DNA of 64,000 nt, from assembly GCA_029783825.1 (NCBI GenBank), contig JAREIK010014462.1:1-64000 (forward strand), written 5' to 3'. The position numbers and the translations under genes are program-made. The notes below the pieces were generated by a model that was not told where the DNA came from, made no database searches, and saw only the letters and a program-made list of their open reading frames with translations. This DNA is from Sapria himalayana (taxonomy: Eukaryota > Streptophyta > Magnoliopsida > Malpighiales > Rafflesiaceae). Below, one piece after another: positions 51,312-64,000 of the stretch (position 1 is the first letter of the stretch; the number at the start of each line of letters is the position of its first letter).

Positions 51312-52337
51312 AGGAAGCACGGACACGGCTCCCTACAGCCGTGTCCACGTGTCCGACACCTGGACACGTGGACACGACACTGACAAGGCACGGATACGTG
51401 TCCGATATGCCACGTGGCATATCATTGCACAATCCGTATCCGATACGCCACGTGGCGTATCATTGCACAATCCATATCTGATATGCCATGTGGCGTATCG
51501 GATGGTTGCATCGGCAGCCGTATCCACGTCTATAGTGCCCAACGTCCGACGACGTCGGGTGGCCAACGTTGCAGCATGTGCGACGTTGGCCACTGGCAGG
51601 GACGGGCACAATTTGAGGGGAGAGGAAGGGGCGGCGCGATTTGAGGAGAGAGGCAGGGGCGGGCGTGTTTGAGGGAAGAGGCAGGGGCGGGCGGGCGTGA
51701 TTGAGGAAAGAGGGGCGGGCAGGCGTGATTGAGGGGAGAGGAGCGGGCGGGCGGGCGTGATTGAGGAAAGAGGGCGGGGGGGCGGGCGTGATTGAGGGGA
51801 GAGGGGCGGGCGGGCGGGCGTGATTGAGGGGAGAGGGGCGGGCGTGATTGAGGGGAGAGGGCGGGCGTGATTGAGGGGAGAGGGGCGGGCGTGATTGAGG
51901 GGAGAGGGGCGGGCGGGCGGGCGTGATTGGGGAGAGAGGCAGGGGCGGTCGTGCTTGAGGTGAGAGGCAAGGGCATAAAATAAAATATTTTTATAAAATA
52001 AAATAAAATATATATTTTTATATAATATAATTATAAAATATTATTTTATAAAATAAAATAATTATAAATATTATCTTATAAAATAAAATAAAATAAAATA
52101 AAATATTTTTATTTTATAAAATAAATAATATATATTTATTTTATATAATAAAATATTTTAATTTAATTTAATAAATTTTATAAAATACCTAATATTTAAT
52201 TAATAATTTTTATTTTTATTTTTATTTTTTTATCATGTCGTATCCTAGACGTATCCGTATCCTAGTTTTTTAGAATTTACCGTGTCCTCGTATCCTGCCG
52301 TGTCATATCCCCGTGTACGTGTTCGTGCTTTTTAGCA
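51312..52337. mobile_element. Mirror copy of the TIR element with minisatellite
   Basis: Reverse of 17900-18925. Hairpin at 51340-51376, CACGTG palindromes at 51404-51499, minisatellite at 51612-51967 and A/T tract at 51977-52227. Confidence 0.6.
51612..51967. repeat. Mirror copy of the minisatellite (G-rich on this strand)
   Basis: Units of GGGCGTGATTGAGGGGAGAG plus variable GGGC blocks, with the same order and number as in the left arm. Confidence 0.85.
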
Positions 52338-52595
52338 TTTAATCATAAAATCTTATGAGATTGAAATATTTTTTTGGCATAGATACGACTTATTTATAAC
52401 AAATATTATTTTATCATAGAAGAAATATATATGTGTGATTAATACAATTAATTATTTCCTAGATTATCCTTTATAAATTCAATTTGAAACAACTCTTCAC
52501 ATACAGAAATATGTGAAAAAGTTTTCATGACTTGATATCTCTTTTAGAAATCATACACACTTGCTGTCAGCCAAACATTCTAATCGAGTTGGGCA

Positions 52596-53005
52596 TAGAG
52601 ATGTCAAACATGCCAAACTGAGCTGGCCTGGCCCATTTTTTGGTGGCCCAGTCGGACCACCATGTCATGCCCAGCATAGCCCAGTATAGTAACTATGTCA
52701 TGCATGCAGATACGACATGACTTGAGAATCACTAGCCCGACTCATATTTGATTCATGTTGGGTCATGCCTGGATTTGCCGAGTCAGGCAAGGTCTATAAT
52801 TTTTCAAGCTAATTTTAAAAAAAAAATCCAACTGAACCACCGGGCCAATTTACCATGCCGACCCAACACGACACGAACTATGCTAAGGGTCGGCCCAGCC
52901 TAGCCCACGGCACGATTCCAAACTGTGCCGTGTTAGGCCAAGCATGATTGAACTAGGATGGGGCCCAGGCCGTGCCCAAGCCGCCCGACCATGTTGACAT
53001 CTCTA
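52596..53005. mobile_element. Mirror copy of the decayed nDart-like hAT element
   Basis: Reverse of 17232-17641, with TAGAGATGTCAAACATGC at the left end. Confidence 0.72.
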
Positions 53006-53013
53006 ATTGGACA

Positions 53014-53761
53014 TCAACATTCACATAGAAAAAATCTATGACATAATTTTATATTTATTTTGGAAGTAATCTTGTCTCCTACTAAAATAAGAAACAGATA
53101 ACTAATTCAAAATTTAATATATAAATAAAGCTCTAAGCAATTGTGATAATTATATATATGATATTTTAGATGTAACATTTTCTCAAGAAGATTATGTATG
53201 CATTCTCTTTTTCAATTATTAATTATTATGATAATTAGGTACACGATCTGATAACAAAATAATATGGGATGAGATCATTATTATAACATATATTTTAACA
53301 TCAAAGTAGTCAATGAACATTTTCATGAAGTACTTCAAGAGATCTTAGCTTACATTTCTTTCGTCTAAGCTTAGTGTTATGAATTTTTATCCACTAACTT
53401 CATGAAAAATATTACAATTTTCTTATTATTCTATTTGTTTCTATATTTTTGACAAGAATATTATATATGTGTGTTATAACAATTATTTTTGCTTATCATA
53501 TAATAATATCTAATGGATATTTTTTGAGTATTATTGTATTATTTTAGCTTATTTTATTTTGAATTTTAATTTGTAACAATATTAATTGATATTATATATG
53601 GTTTAATTAAAATCATATAGTTAATATTATTTATAATTCAAATAGATATAATAAAATTAACAATATAAATCGTACCAGATAAAAAATTAGTATCTAATTT
53701 AATTTGAGTGTCCATTGGAGTACAGCACAAAAAACCAATTTTTATAAAAATATATTATATA
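53014..53761. other. Mirror of the AT-rich 16.5-17.2 kb spacer
   Basis: No gene or element end is recognised. Confidence 0.35.
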
Positions 53762-55117
53762 TCTACTATATGACAATACAATCTCTCTGCTGAAGTTGAT
53801 AACCTCTATACCAAAAAAGTATCCAAGTCATCATAGATCTTTCATCTAAAATTATGATTAAAGATACTTCTTAACTTGTATGAATCACAACACATTATCA
53901 CTTATACCAAGAATATCATTTAGACACATCACAAGCAGGATCAACATGTCATATAAGCTCAAAAAAAAATTATAAGACAAGCACATAAAGCAAAATAAGT
54001 AATTAGAAATAAAATCTAACAAACTAATCACTCAAAATCTATTTCAAACCATATGTATCTTTCACAATTTAAAAATTATGTCTGACTATATTATTCAAAA
54101 CTCAAAATTCACATTATAAATTAATCATCCTCAAGGTCACCATGAATAAAAATAATTTTTATATCTAATTAGTATATCTCAAATGTGACAAACCACCAAA
54201 GATATAACGATCAATACCAAAATCATCTTTACTAATGAATAAAAAGCATTCTCATGAAGGATAAGATATTTGAGTAAACCACATCATAATAAATTTTATG
54301 TTAAAATGATATATATTCTCATTTCAACTTATCTTCCCAATAAATACTCATATACAACCAATAATAAATATTCTTGAATATTAAGATACTAGTTATCAAA
54401 TTTTATTAGAATAAAAGATATTTATTTAGTCAAATATTATTAGATTTCATTCTAATTAAGATAATAATCAAACATATCTTGGTATCCATCCTAGTATTCT
54501 ACTACTTGCAAAATAAATGAAAAAATTCAAAAATATAAAAAATATAAATATAATATATTTATAAAATAAGATATCGAGTATAGCTCATTATTTCTTTCGC
54601 AGAGCAATTGAAAAATTAATAATAAAAGAATCAGCTACAAAAAAGACTCATTCTGCTACGTATAGGTCATCTATAATAGTCTCATCCTGGTTGAGATTTC
54701 CCATTTCAACTTGGCTTCTAAACGAACTCTCATTAGCACTAAACAAACTTTGTATGTCTTATTAGCACTAAACAAACTGTGACAAAGGCTCTCAATCTCC
54801 AACCCATCATAAATCAGAACTAAAGTAGACTCTTGAAATATCATATCATCTGAACTCGATTGATATTTTTTCTATTGAGAAATCTCATTCTCTTCAGAAT
54901 AAACTAAATTTGATGTGTAACCATCTCTCTCTCCTACCTAAAATCTCAAGTGAGATTATTAGAGTAATAAAAAATAATAAATTCAAATATAAATTGTGAA
55001 CTTTTACTCTTCATAAGCTCGTTAAACAATACGTCCTACTCAAAAGATAACTTGGTCACTCACAAATAATCTACTAATTTCAATTAAGTAACAATTACAT
55101 CCTTTTTGTGTAATAAA
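53762..55117 (-). mobile_element. Mirror copy of the degenerate copia pol relic
   Basis: Reverse of 15120-16475: integrase end at 55043-55117, HGDLED block at 54124-54168. Same stops as the left copy. Confidence 0.7.
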
Positions 55118-58100
55118 GCAATAACGAAATATATATTTTATCACCATAATTATTATCTTGTCTCATCAAGATAATTCTTGTTAAAACTACATCTCTCAAA
55201 AAAATATTTAAGAATACTCCTATTAAATATGAATATCCAAGTCATTTAAATTAAATATCTATTCTTTCTATCATTTTTTTAATTATTTCATAAAAAATGC
55301 ATTATTAATTTAATAAAAATATAAAACATTATGAGTATCAATTCAATAGAGTATATATCTAATAGTCTCAATAATTATTATTAATTATCAAATCATATAT
55401 TAGATTTTTTGTAATAGTAGACACTCACAAAATAATCAATAAACAAACAAAAACTAATCAAGTAACATGCATACAAAAGAAATATGATAAAATATTTAAA
55501 TATATCTCGAGTCTTATTTCTAATAAGACTCTAGACATTTAAGTTGATTAGATCGAATGGATTTTTACTTATACAAATCTAACATGCATGAAAGAAAACA
55601 AGGGCATGCATTCCTATTTAATATATTTAACTCTCCAATATAGAAATGCCCCTAAGAATAGAATATAATATTTTTAAATTCATCAATAATAAGTGATCAA
55701 GTATAAAATAAACATGGTAGAAAGTTAAAATATTCAAATATCCAGTAAAATATTATACCATAAAAATAAGATCATAGACAACCAACCCGACACAATCTCA
55801 AAGATATTACTCAAAATCTTCTATTCCTACAAATAAATATCAATAAAAAAATACAATCATAATAATAACTCACAAATAATATAATTCACAAAAATAAACC
55901 ATAAAAAACATATTAAGTTATCTTTTAAGAATTAGGTTTCTATAAATATACATAATCAAAAACTTTTGATGACATATCAAAGACCATTACAGTATGAAAA
56001 AGTTATGAGAATGAAATAAATAGCTATAATATAATTGTTATCTCATAAGTCGACAGCTCATGAGTCTGAAATAATAAGATGAATCACAAAATTTATTGTA
56101 TATTAATACCAAAATTATTTGTTAGTCTTAATAGTGAGAGATTATATATATTCCTTCTTAGTAAATTTCACGAAGAGAGAACAATATGAGAATCCCCATA
56201 TAACTTTATTAGTCAGTCTATCTCACATAAATATTGAATGATGTGTCTCTAATAGATACCAATCTATCTCATATACATTAAACTTACTAATGATATAACT
56301 CTATCTAGTGAAAAACTCATAATAACCCATAATATAACTATGAAATACTAAAAAACTATTTATTTATTCATATATTAATATCATATCATGCAATCAATCT
56401 AGCTATCTCTATCTCTCGGACACATCAACCTGTGATGATAAAATCTTTAAAAAGTGTATTATAAACTAAATAAATTAGGTAAAGTGATTAGTGACATACT
56501 CAATCTCTCTAGACTCCTCTAGTCATAATTTGATAAACTATAAAATAACATCATATATCTATATCATTTACGAATAATATAATGATGCTACTAACACTCT
56601 TGGACTTTTGCATATCATGCATGATAAAAAAATTAAAGTTAACTCTAACTCAATGAATTTCCACATAGGAATCAATAAATAAGAATTAATATGTAGTCAA
56701 ATTTCATTCGTCTCATCATGAGGAGGCTCATTCATCAAGTGATCCATCAACCTATGACTAAAGAACAACATGCAAACTCATGCACTAATCACACATTGTG
56801 TACATTGTATAGTCACTCCACACACAGTGCACTATCATGCACCTACTTTAACACATGATGCACCTTCACTACGCCCACAATGCATCATGCATGTCAGCAT
56901 AATGGGTGCCAATGTCCATTACACATTATGAATGTGTGATGTAGACCTATGTTTCTGTGACATTTATCACACACATAGTGAACACGCATGCACAATGTGG
57001 TGTTACGCATGTTTGCATGCTTGCACTATGCTTTTTCAGTGCATGCGCCCGTCTCTCTCTCTCTCTGACTAACATGATATATTACTTTCTCCACCTGGGA
57101 TTTAATTTCAATACCTATAAAAAATTCAAGTCATAAATATCTAAAAACTTCAATAAAATATGTAAATATACCATGAGAATACATAACTATAGCTTTATAT
57201 TGGGAAAGCCCATGTATTGAGTGCTTTTATCCATTAAAAATCAAAATGATAAAAAAATTATAAATTATAACAATATATAAGATTACAATACATGTATATA
57301 CCCATGTATAATAGCGTGTATTAGTATGCATACTCGCATATACCATACATTTCAAAAATAAGAACTATTTAAAAAATAGTAGCAAAGGAAGGGGGAGCCG
57401 CACAATGCCTAAGATGCCAAAAGTATGGCTTATTGAAAACATGTGCCATTATGTTTTTTTTTTTTTGTATATTTTCACATGTATCTTAATTTATTCGTCT
57501 AGTATTTTTCTTCTTAAGAATATTTAAATTAATCTATGAAATCTAATTTGTTAGGTTTATTGGCCACCCTATGACTGGAAGGCAAATCAATCTCATCGCT
57601 TTTAATTATATTATCATAATCTAAATCAAAATCATCTAAAATATTAATTTCAATTTCAATAAAATCACTATTTTTTATTTTTCTATAACAATTAATTATG
57701 TAATTGAATATGATTATTAAACAACAATAGAGAGCAAAATGAGCCCACACACACAATATGTGACATTAAATTTAGTGGCGCGAATATATGTCATGATAAA
57801 AAATAATGACAACCCTTGTTTACTTACATATTTATTTGATTCAATAAGCAAGAAAAAACATATATGATGGTTTGTGATGAGCTTGGGTTTAGTGCCCAAT
57901 TATGTAAAATAAGCTCAGATGAAGTGAAAAAGGAGCAAGACAATGTCATATAGTAATGGGTTCTCACCATATCACTTAAACATAAGTGTCGACCATGTTT
58001 CAACAGTATTATTTGAGTATCAGTGATTATTTATACGGAGATATGCCATAAATGTTGCAAAAAAAAAAAATGTACCTTTTAGTTGAGGTCGATGAACACT

Positions 58101-58119
58101 TGCTCATTTATATTCCATC
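55118..58119. other. Mirror of 12.1-15.1 kb, no gene supported
   Basis: Contains the CATG-rich segment at 56757-57053 and otherwise AT-rich sequence. Confidence 0.45.
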
Positions 58120-59103
58120 TCAGAATAGGTTGTGCAGGGGTTTTTTGTCAAATATGGCTTCCCAAACCAACGAGGAAGATGGCCCATTTTTATCCAGGAA
58201 CTCCCTAATGGATTTATCATGAAGAAAAAGGCCCTTGTTTCGCAGCGTTTTCAATACAATCCGTGTTTCTTCGACACCTTTCTCCCTGCACAAACAATCA
58301 ACTAGACCCACGAAAGTAGCAACATTAGGAGAATGTCCGGCTTCCAGCATTTGAACACTGTAATCGATAGCATCAGTCATCAGATTACAGTTATAGAGTC
58401 CCTGAATTAAAACGCAGTAAGTAAAGGCATTGGGGGTGATTCCATTTTTAAGCATTTTCATGAAAATCCGCTTGGCATCTTCAGGTTTATGAGCCTTGCA
58501 GAAGCCCTCCACAACGGCCGTGTAGATGACGACTTCAGGAATGGTTCCTTTTTCGCGCATAAGACCAAAGAGCTTCATAGCTTCCTGCACGAGCCCATCC
58601 TTGCAGAGGCCATCGAGCATGGCAACAGCATTGGGAATAAGCCCGGTTTCTTTCATTTTTTTAAAGATGGCATCTGCATCGGGAGGGATCTTCTCCTTGT
58701 GCGATTCTGCTTCGTCTTCTGTGCTAGCCATGGAATGACATTTAGGCGGTGGATCTTCTGGATTAGTATTCTTCTCTATTCCAATCTTCAATGAATTGAG
58801 AAATTCACTATCTGATAGCCGTGAGGAAGAAGGTTGACGAGGACCTCCTTGGGTGCGATCACTTGTTTGGAACTGGGGTTGAGAATTAAAGGGTTGCCTA
58901 TCTCTTCGCAAGGGCCTGTTTGGTATCGGGTGTGGAGGGCACTGATGTTGTCTACCCCTAGATCCGTTTTCATCATCGTCCAGACGGAGACCCGATGTTA
59001 GCCCTCGGGAGATCATGGGAGAGTTGCGACGGAGAGAGCATGGTGAGTGATCAATGGGGTTCCCTCTGATCGACTTCAAAACACCGACTTTTGAAAATGC
59101 CAT
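58120..59103 (-). CDS. Pentatricopeptide-repeat protein, At4g38150-like (mirror copy)
   Basis: Encodes the same 327 residues as 11134-12117, without a single amino-acid change, in opposite orientation. It contains the Arg/Ser-rich N-terminus, the disordered linker and four PPR motifs from residue 158 to 295. Complete identity of gene, flanks and intergenic sequence means either a very recent inverted duplication or, more likely given the noisy palindrome centre, the same locus assembled twice. It should not be counted as a second gene without independent support. Confidence 0.85.
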   Translation of the reverse strand: MAFSKVGVLKSIRGNPIDHSPCSLRRNSPMISRGLTSGLRLDDDENGSRGRQHQCPPHPIPNRPLRRDRQPFNSQPQFQTSDRTQGGPRQPSSSRLSDSEFLNSLKIGIEKNTNPEDPPPKCHSMASTEDEAESHKEKIPPDADAIFKKMKETGLIPNAVAMLDGLCKDGLVQEAMKLFGLMREKGTIPEVVIYTAVVEGFCKAHKPEDAKRIFMKMLKNGITPNAFTYCVLIQGLYNCNLMTDAIDYSVQMLEAGHSPNVATFVGLVDCLCREKGVEETRIVLKTLRNKGLFLHDKSIREFLDKNGPSSSLVWEAIFDKKPLHNLF

Positions 59104-59624
59104 TTATCTGCTCGGCTCTCAGTCTTCTCTTATAAAATTTGAGCTACTTCTCAAACGCCAACAACAATGGAGAAGCGATCAACCAGGGCAGAGAGCCAGC
59201 CAGACTCGCTTTGTTTGTGCCGTTGCCATAAATCGCACACTCGACTTCTTCATTCTAGTTTTGATCTTCCTTCGACTCCATCGTCATCTTTCAAAATTAT
59301 AAACCATAAGCCCCAGACCAATTTTTAACTACTCAAAATATTTAAATATAAAATTCACTCATTTAACTAGCAAGCTTTTAGAATACACTCCAACTTCACT
59401 CTCTATTTTACACCTAAATTCTAATAATTTAAAAAAAGTAAAAACATATATAGAGAGATATAAATAAATAAAAAGAGAGAAGGTTTATAGATATCAAATG
59501 TCTCTCCAAATTTGTTGACCCATTTGAGTAAACTATAAAATAGAGAGTGTGTTAGAAATAATTTTTTATGTTTGGCTAACTAAAATATCTAAAATTAAAT
59601 AAATAACTAGCCCGTTGAGATGCT

Positions 59625-60219
59625 CTAATTCATTTAAAATAAAAATTTCAAATTTAAAGGTGAGTTTCAAAAATATGCTCAAACTTGTGTGTCTGGAAAC
59701 AACACCCGTCGTTGTAGAAGGCGGCCATCACCACGCTGTTGATTTTTTAAAATCAGAAGCCGGCACTATGAATACTGGCTATTGAAAACATGTGGAGATC
59801 CCATAACCCTCCTCACCGCTCTACCCTCGCCCGTCTCCCCTTCGCCCTTCTACCCTCACCTCTCACCCCTCTTTTCCCATTCTTGTCCCCCGTACGTCTC
59901 CAGGAGCTCCACGAAGGAGCTTCAGGAACTCCATTGTCGAGCTCCAATGAGCTCTACTTCAAGTTCGCTGGAGTTCGACAGAGCTCCGGTAAGCTCCACG
60001 AAAAAGCGAGGGGCGTGGTGCGAGGGACATAATGGGATCCTTACAATATTTTCAATAGCCAGCATTCACAACACCAGCCCAAGTTCTTAAAAAATCAACA
60101 ACGTGATAATACCCGCCGTTCACAATGATAGCTTTGCTATGTTGTTTCCATACATCATAATCTGAGCATATTTTTGTAAAAATCGACTTAATTTTTAAAT
60201 TTTTTTTTTTATGAATTAG
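59625..60219. mobile_element. Mirror copy of the long-TIR element
   Basis: Reverse of 10018-10612, with the GAGCTC-rich core at about 59900-60030. Confidence 0.6.
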
Positions 60220-63200
60220 TTTTGTGCAAAACTATGTTTTGATTACTTCCAAAAAACTTTTGACGAGTTAGAAAAAAAATATCTCCAGATACTTATTAAA
60301 AGAATAATTTAAGTGTTTTTTTATGGTTAAAAAAAGTTTTTAAAATATTACCTAATGATATTTTTTTGTTCAAAAAATACTAAAAATTATATTTTGCCCA
60401 ATTAACACTTTAGAAAAGCATTACCAAACTGACTATGAGTTGATTTTAATTCAAGTTTTATTTTTGCCTCTACTCAAATTTATAAGAATTAAACCGTGAG
60501 TAAAATCTTTAATATTATATTTTTATATTCCGTTATTATTAAAATAATAGATATATTTTTTTATGATTTTCTCACATTAATTAATTTTAGGATTTTTATA
60601 AATTATAAATTATATCAAATAATATGAATATTTATGCATATTAATTTATTTCATATTATATTCATTAAATTATATTGAATTCGAAAAAATTTAAAACCAT
60701 AAATATATATAAATAATTAAATAAATATATATATATATATATTACTTTTTTATAATTTCATATTATTTTTTGTATCTATGAATTAGTATTATAAATTTAT
60801 CCATAAATTATAAAAAATATGAATTGTTATTGATATGTTACTAATTCATTATTAACTTAGTTATTTATTTTTTATTAAATTGAGATGTTATAAATTTTGT
60901 ATGGTTGTACATTTAAACAATTTATTTATGATTGTTTGAAATAATGTTTTTTAATAAATGAAATAATATGAAAATTTGATTACCAATTAACAGTTTTCAT
61001 GGTTATTAGTAATATTGTTTTTTTCTCCATTGTTATGATCATTAATTAAATTTTTTTATCTCTAAGATTTATTTCATTAATTATAAATAATATTAGAAAA
61101 AATAACCATAAATTTATTTATTTATGAAATAATATAATTAATGGTTAGATATAAAATTATTTCATTTTCCAATTTGTTCCATCTCTTACCCATCTCTCGC
61201 CCTTCTGGCCATCTCTACCTATAATTAGGTCTGTTCACTTCTTAAAACATTTCATCTCTAATAACACACTATCATTGCAGCATCATTTCGAAGCACCATA
61301 CCAAACAAATATCTCTATCTCTTTCACTCTTTCTCTCTACATGTTACTTTATTTATTTTCATTATAATTTCATGAGAAATTAGTGATGAGTTTTGCATAT
61401 TTTAAATTGACAGTGAGCTGGACTTTTTTGTTGAGTTCTCATGTGTTGATGATAAATTGGTAGAGTGAACTTTTTTTCTTGTAATGATTATTTTTTTAAG
61501 GCTTAATAGATTCCAAATCAACAAAAAGTGTGCTAGCTCTGAAATTTGAAGAAGAACAGTAAAAGAGGACGAATATAACGATTACAGGAGGATGAGAAGA
61601 GCAAGATGCGGTAATTGTTTAAATTCAAGTTATATCTTATATTTTAATTTATTGGTTTTTATATTTTTTAATTTTTATCCTATATAGAAGAAGAATATGA
61701 AGAACCTGTGGAAATTTATCTGCTAATCAAGTTTATGTGGATATAGTGTGAAACTCTTTTATTTTTCTCAGATAAGAAGGTACAGTTTAACCATAACCTT
61801 TCACTTTGATGTCATTGCTCGTGTTGATAATTTGTTGAGGCTGTAATTTTTGTTGGTGGATGATGATGATGAATTCTATTTAGTTATTTTTCTTTTTAAA
61901 TCAAATTTTATTGTCCTTAATTAGGTACCCAATAAATTCCATAGTAATTATATTCTCTTTAGATTATATATGCTTTAATTAATTTAATTGGGATGATATT
62001 ACTTATGCTTTAATATATGAATAGTTCTTCAACACTATCCATCAAAAAATATCCAAAAGTTTCAACACTATCATGAGGCTAATGATATAGAAGTATACAA
62101 CGTCTTCATCGCTCGTGCTAAAACCTCTTTGTTTTATTCTCACTTTTTTTTTCTTCGAGTAAAACTCCCAATTATTATATTTTTTTCTTTAGCTCTGCCA
62201 TGAAAAAGATGTGCATATATTTTAGCTCTTACTTTAGTAAGATTTCTTATTCATTAGCCTTCAATTTCTTGTTCTTCAGTAGGGTTTGGACTTCTCCCAA
62301 GTCTCTTATCCATATATATTTTCTCTTTATTCGTATCCCTCGGGGCAATTCTTCCTGAGAACTATCATCATCTCTTCGACGTTTTCTTGCTTTTCTTTGG
62401 TGAAGGTTGGCCATTCTTATCTGACTTCGACTAGTTCTCCCCTTCAATAATCAACTTTCTATTCATTTCTCCTCCGAGTCCTCTCTTCACACCAGCTAAT
62501 TTTATGGGAGACATTCATTGACATGATTCATTTATATCATTAAACATCAAGAGTACTCCTACGACATGGCACAATGTGATGAGGAATGGATATATAATCT
62601 AGCACAAAAAATTTTGTTTATATCACTCATATTCATTCAATATCTTTTTGATAAGGCAAATTGTAAGATTTTCCTATCTTGATTGATGCCAGAGATATGC
62701 AAAATATGTTGTAAGATTGAACATATAAAATAAAATGAAACATTTTATATCTTAGTTATTTCTCCCCTCGATAGTTGAATCGCACTTTTAAAGTTTTGAA
62801 TTTTGTCCTAAACTCAATTCAATTGCAAGATTTTATGAATGATATGCTTATTGAAATGTACTCATACTTATTGGATGTATCACTTCTTCTCATGCATGTC
62901 TTCGAGATCGAATAAAACTCTTTCACAGCTATCAAGTTGCTCCTTTCAAAATGATGGTGCAGATTCATCCAATTTCTTCTCTTAATTGTCTCTTTGAATG
63001 GTGGGATTAAGTTTTTTAGTCCTCTTTCACCCACGAAACTCTACTCTACGAAGAAAGTGATCATCCATTTCTCTTGTACTCATACAAAAATGTCACAGCG
63101 AGAGTTCAATGCTCAAAGTATTGAGTTCTTATCATTTTTTAGCCTTTTCATGACTTGTTTGTATACAAAATATGCTTTAAAGGTTAATATTTTAGCAAAT

Positions 63201-64000
63201 TATGTTTTTGATAAGATTTGGTTAAAAATACTGAGATCAACTATAAATTGGATATAACTGGTAAACTTGGTAGAAACAATAAATGGAGGATAGACGAGAG
63301 AAGAGAAGTCATGATATTTTCAGTCTCATGCTATTTTATACACTAAGACATGCATATGAAGTGGTCACAACAAGTTTTTCATCTACCACCTAGTTGTATC
63401 ATCTCTTTACTATCCAACACATTATTTTTTTTTTGTCACGGTATTATTTTAGCAAATTATTTTAAAGTCATGGTAACTCAGTGTTAGATTGAAACACGGA
63501 GTCATGGTACATTCGAATGTCATGGCATAGTCATTACGAAATCAAATCGCAAAACATATGTTTATGCTCTATGAAAAAATTTCTCGAGTCAACATTATTT
63601 GTCATCACAACATTATGTTCCATAGAGAAATTTATCGAGTCGTAATATTTTTCTAGCGTCACAACATTATCCTAAAGCATACATATGGTACTGCAATATT
63701 GTTCATGATATCTCATAATATTGTGATCCATAAGAGATTCGAAGGTTGTTCAATGCCATGTCTTCGATCTAGTGTAGTGACATTGAATACATTAAAATGC
63801 AGATATAAAAGTTATGCGTAAAGAACTTCAAAAAAGTTCTTCTGGGCAATGTATTTTGAAAAAGTTAGCAAGCCTGAGATAGGGCAAGAATGCCACTCGT
63901 GGTTATGAAGAATCTCAACTCAAATGCAAAACCTAGTGGATTTGGGTACCATATTTTGAAACCTAGATTCTAATTTCATCAACCGTTGGAGACTCAAGAT
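60220..64000. other. Mirror of 6237-10017, no gene supported
   Basis: AT-rich sequence with the same short meaningless frames as the left arm. The window ends before the place where a second BIG1 copy would appear if the palindrome continues. Confidence 0.45.

Larger units (their letters stand above)
35142..64000 (-). repeat. Right arm of giant inverted repeat
   Basis: Reverse complement of 6237-35070; it continues to the window edge and probably beyond. The outer half (about 46.5-64 kb) is almost identical to its partner, with rare substitutions such as 63636 against 6601 and 48492 against 21745. The inner half differs every few dozen bases, mostly by single-base indels. Confidence 0.97.

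Noticed and set aside
58120..59103. A second, independent PPR paralogue
   Set aside because: Identical to the left copy including all flanks, and tied to the palindrome that is probably an assembly fold-back.
1..64000. Integrated virus or organelle DNA insertion
   Set aside because: No capsid, movement-protein, chloroplast or mitochondrial gene segment was recognised; all retroelement motifs seen are of the Ty1/copia type.

Overview
This is nuclear DNA of a flowering plant. It is very AT-rich. It carries two split or compact plant genes (a BIG-type ARF-GEF and a pentatricopeptide-repeat protein). Otherwise it is filled with decayed plant transposons: nDart-like hAT elements, Ty1/copia relics, tRNA-type SINEs and a Mutator-like TIR element. 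No bacterial operon, CRISPR array, tRNA or rRNA gene was seen. The species cannot be named from this sequence.

The dominant structure is a giant palindrome. From about 6237 to a 71-base AT tract at 35071-35141 the sequence runs one way; from 35142 to the end of the window the same sequence returns as its reverse complement. In the outer arms mirror positions add up to 70237 (PPR gene 11134-12117 against 58120-59103). Towards the centre the sum drifts (70239 near 23.75 kb, 70219 at 31.6 kb, 70212 at 35.06 kb) because of many one-base insertions and deletions, mostly in homopolymers. Outer arms are almost identical and inner arms are noisy. This is what a fold-back read or assembly join would leave, so I think the right half is probably not independent genomic sequence. 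Only bases 1-6236 lack a partner inside the window.

Layout of the left half: 1-1.7 kb AT-rich, perhaps an intron; 1.68-3.24 kb the first two exons of a BIG1-like gene on the minus strand, with a one-base homopolymer frameshift; 3.77-5.49 kb three nDart-like hAT elements, one nested in another; 10.0-10.6 kb a long-TIR, Mutator-like element; 11.13-12.12 kb an intact PPR gene similar to Arabidopsis At4g38150; 15.1-16.5 kb a copia pol relic; 17.2-17.6 kb a hAT element; 17.9-18.9 kb a TIR element carrying a CCCGCC-rich minisatellite and perfect CACGTG palindromes; 20.65-22.98 kb a copia relic with one clear 626-bp LTR; 23.2-31.5 kb AT-rich repeat debris; 31.57-31.99 kb an nDart-like element with a perfect 8-bp target duplication; 34.1-34.9 kb two SINE-like elements; then the AT centre. 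The right half repeats all of this in reverse order up to the mirror of 6237.

The two genes do not form a pathway. BIG1 acts in post-Golgi vesicle traffic and the PPR protein is probably an organelle RNA factor. Their adjacency is informative, because the Arabidopsis counterparts (At4g38200 and At4g38150, from memory) are also close neighbours. The left unique part therefore looks like genuine conserved genomic context. I found no convincing new biological system; the palindrome and the transposon substructure deserve the second look.
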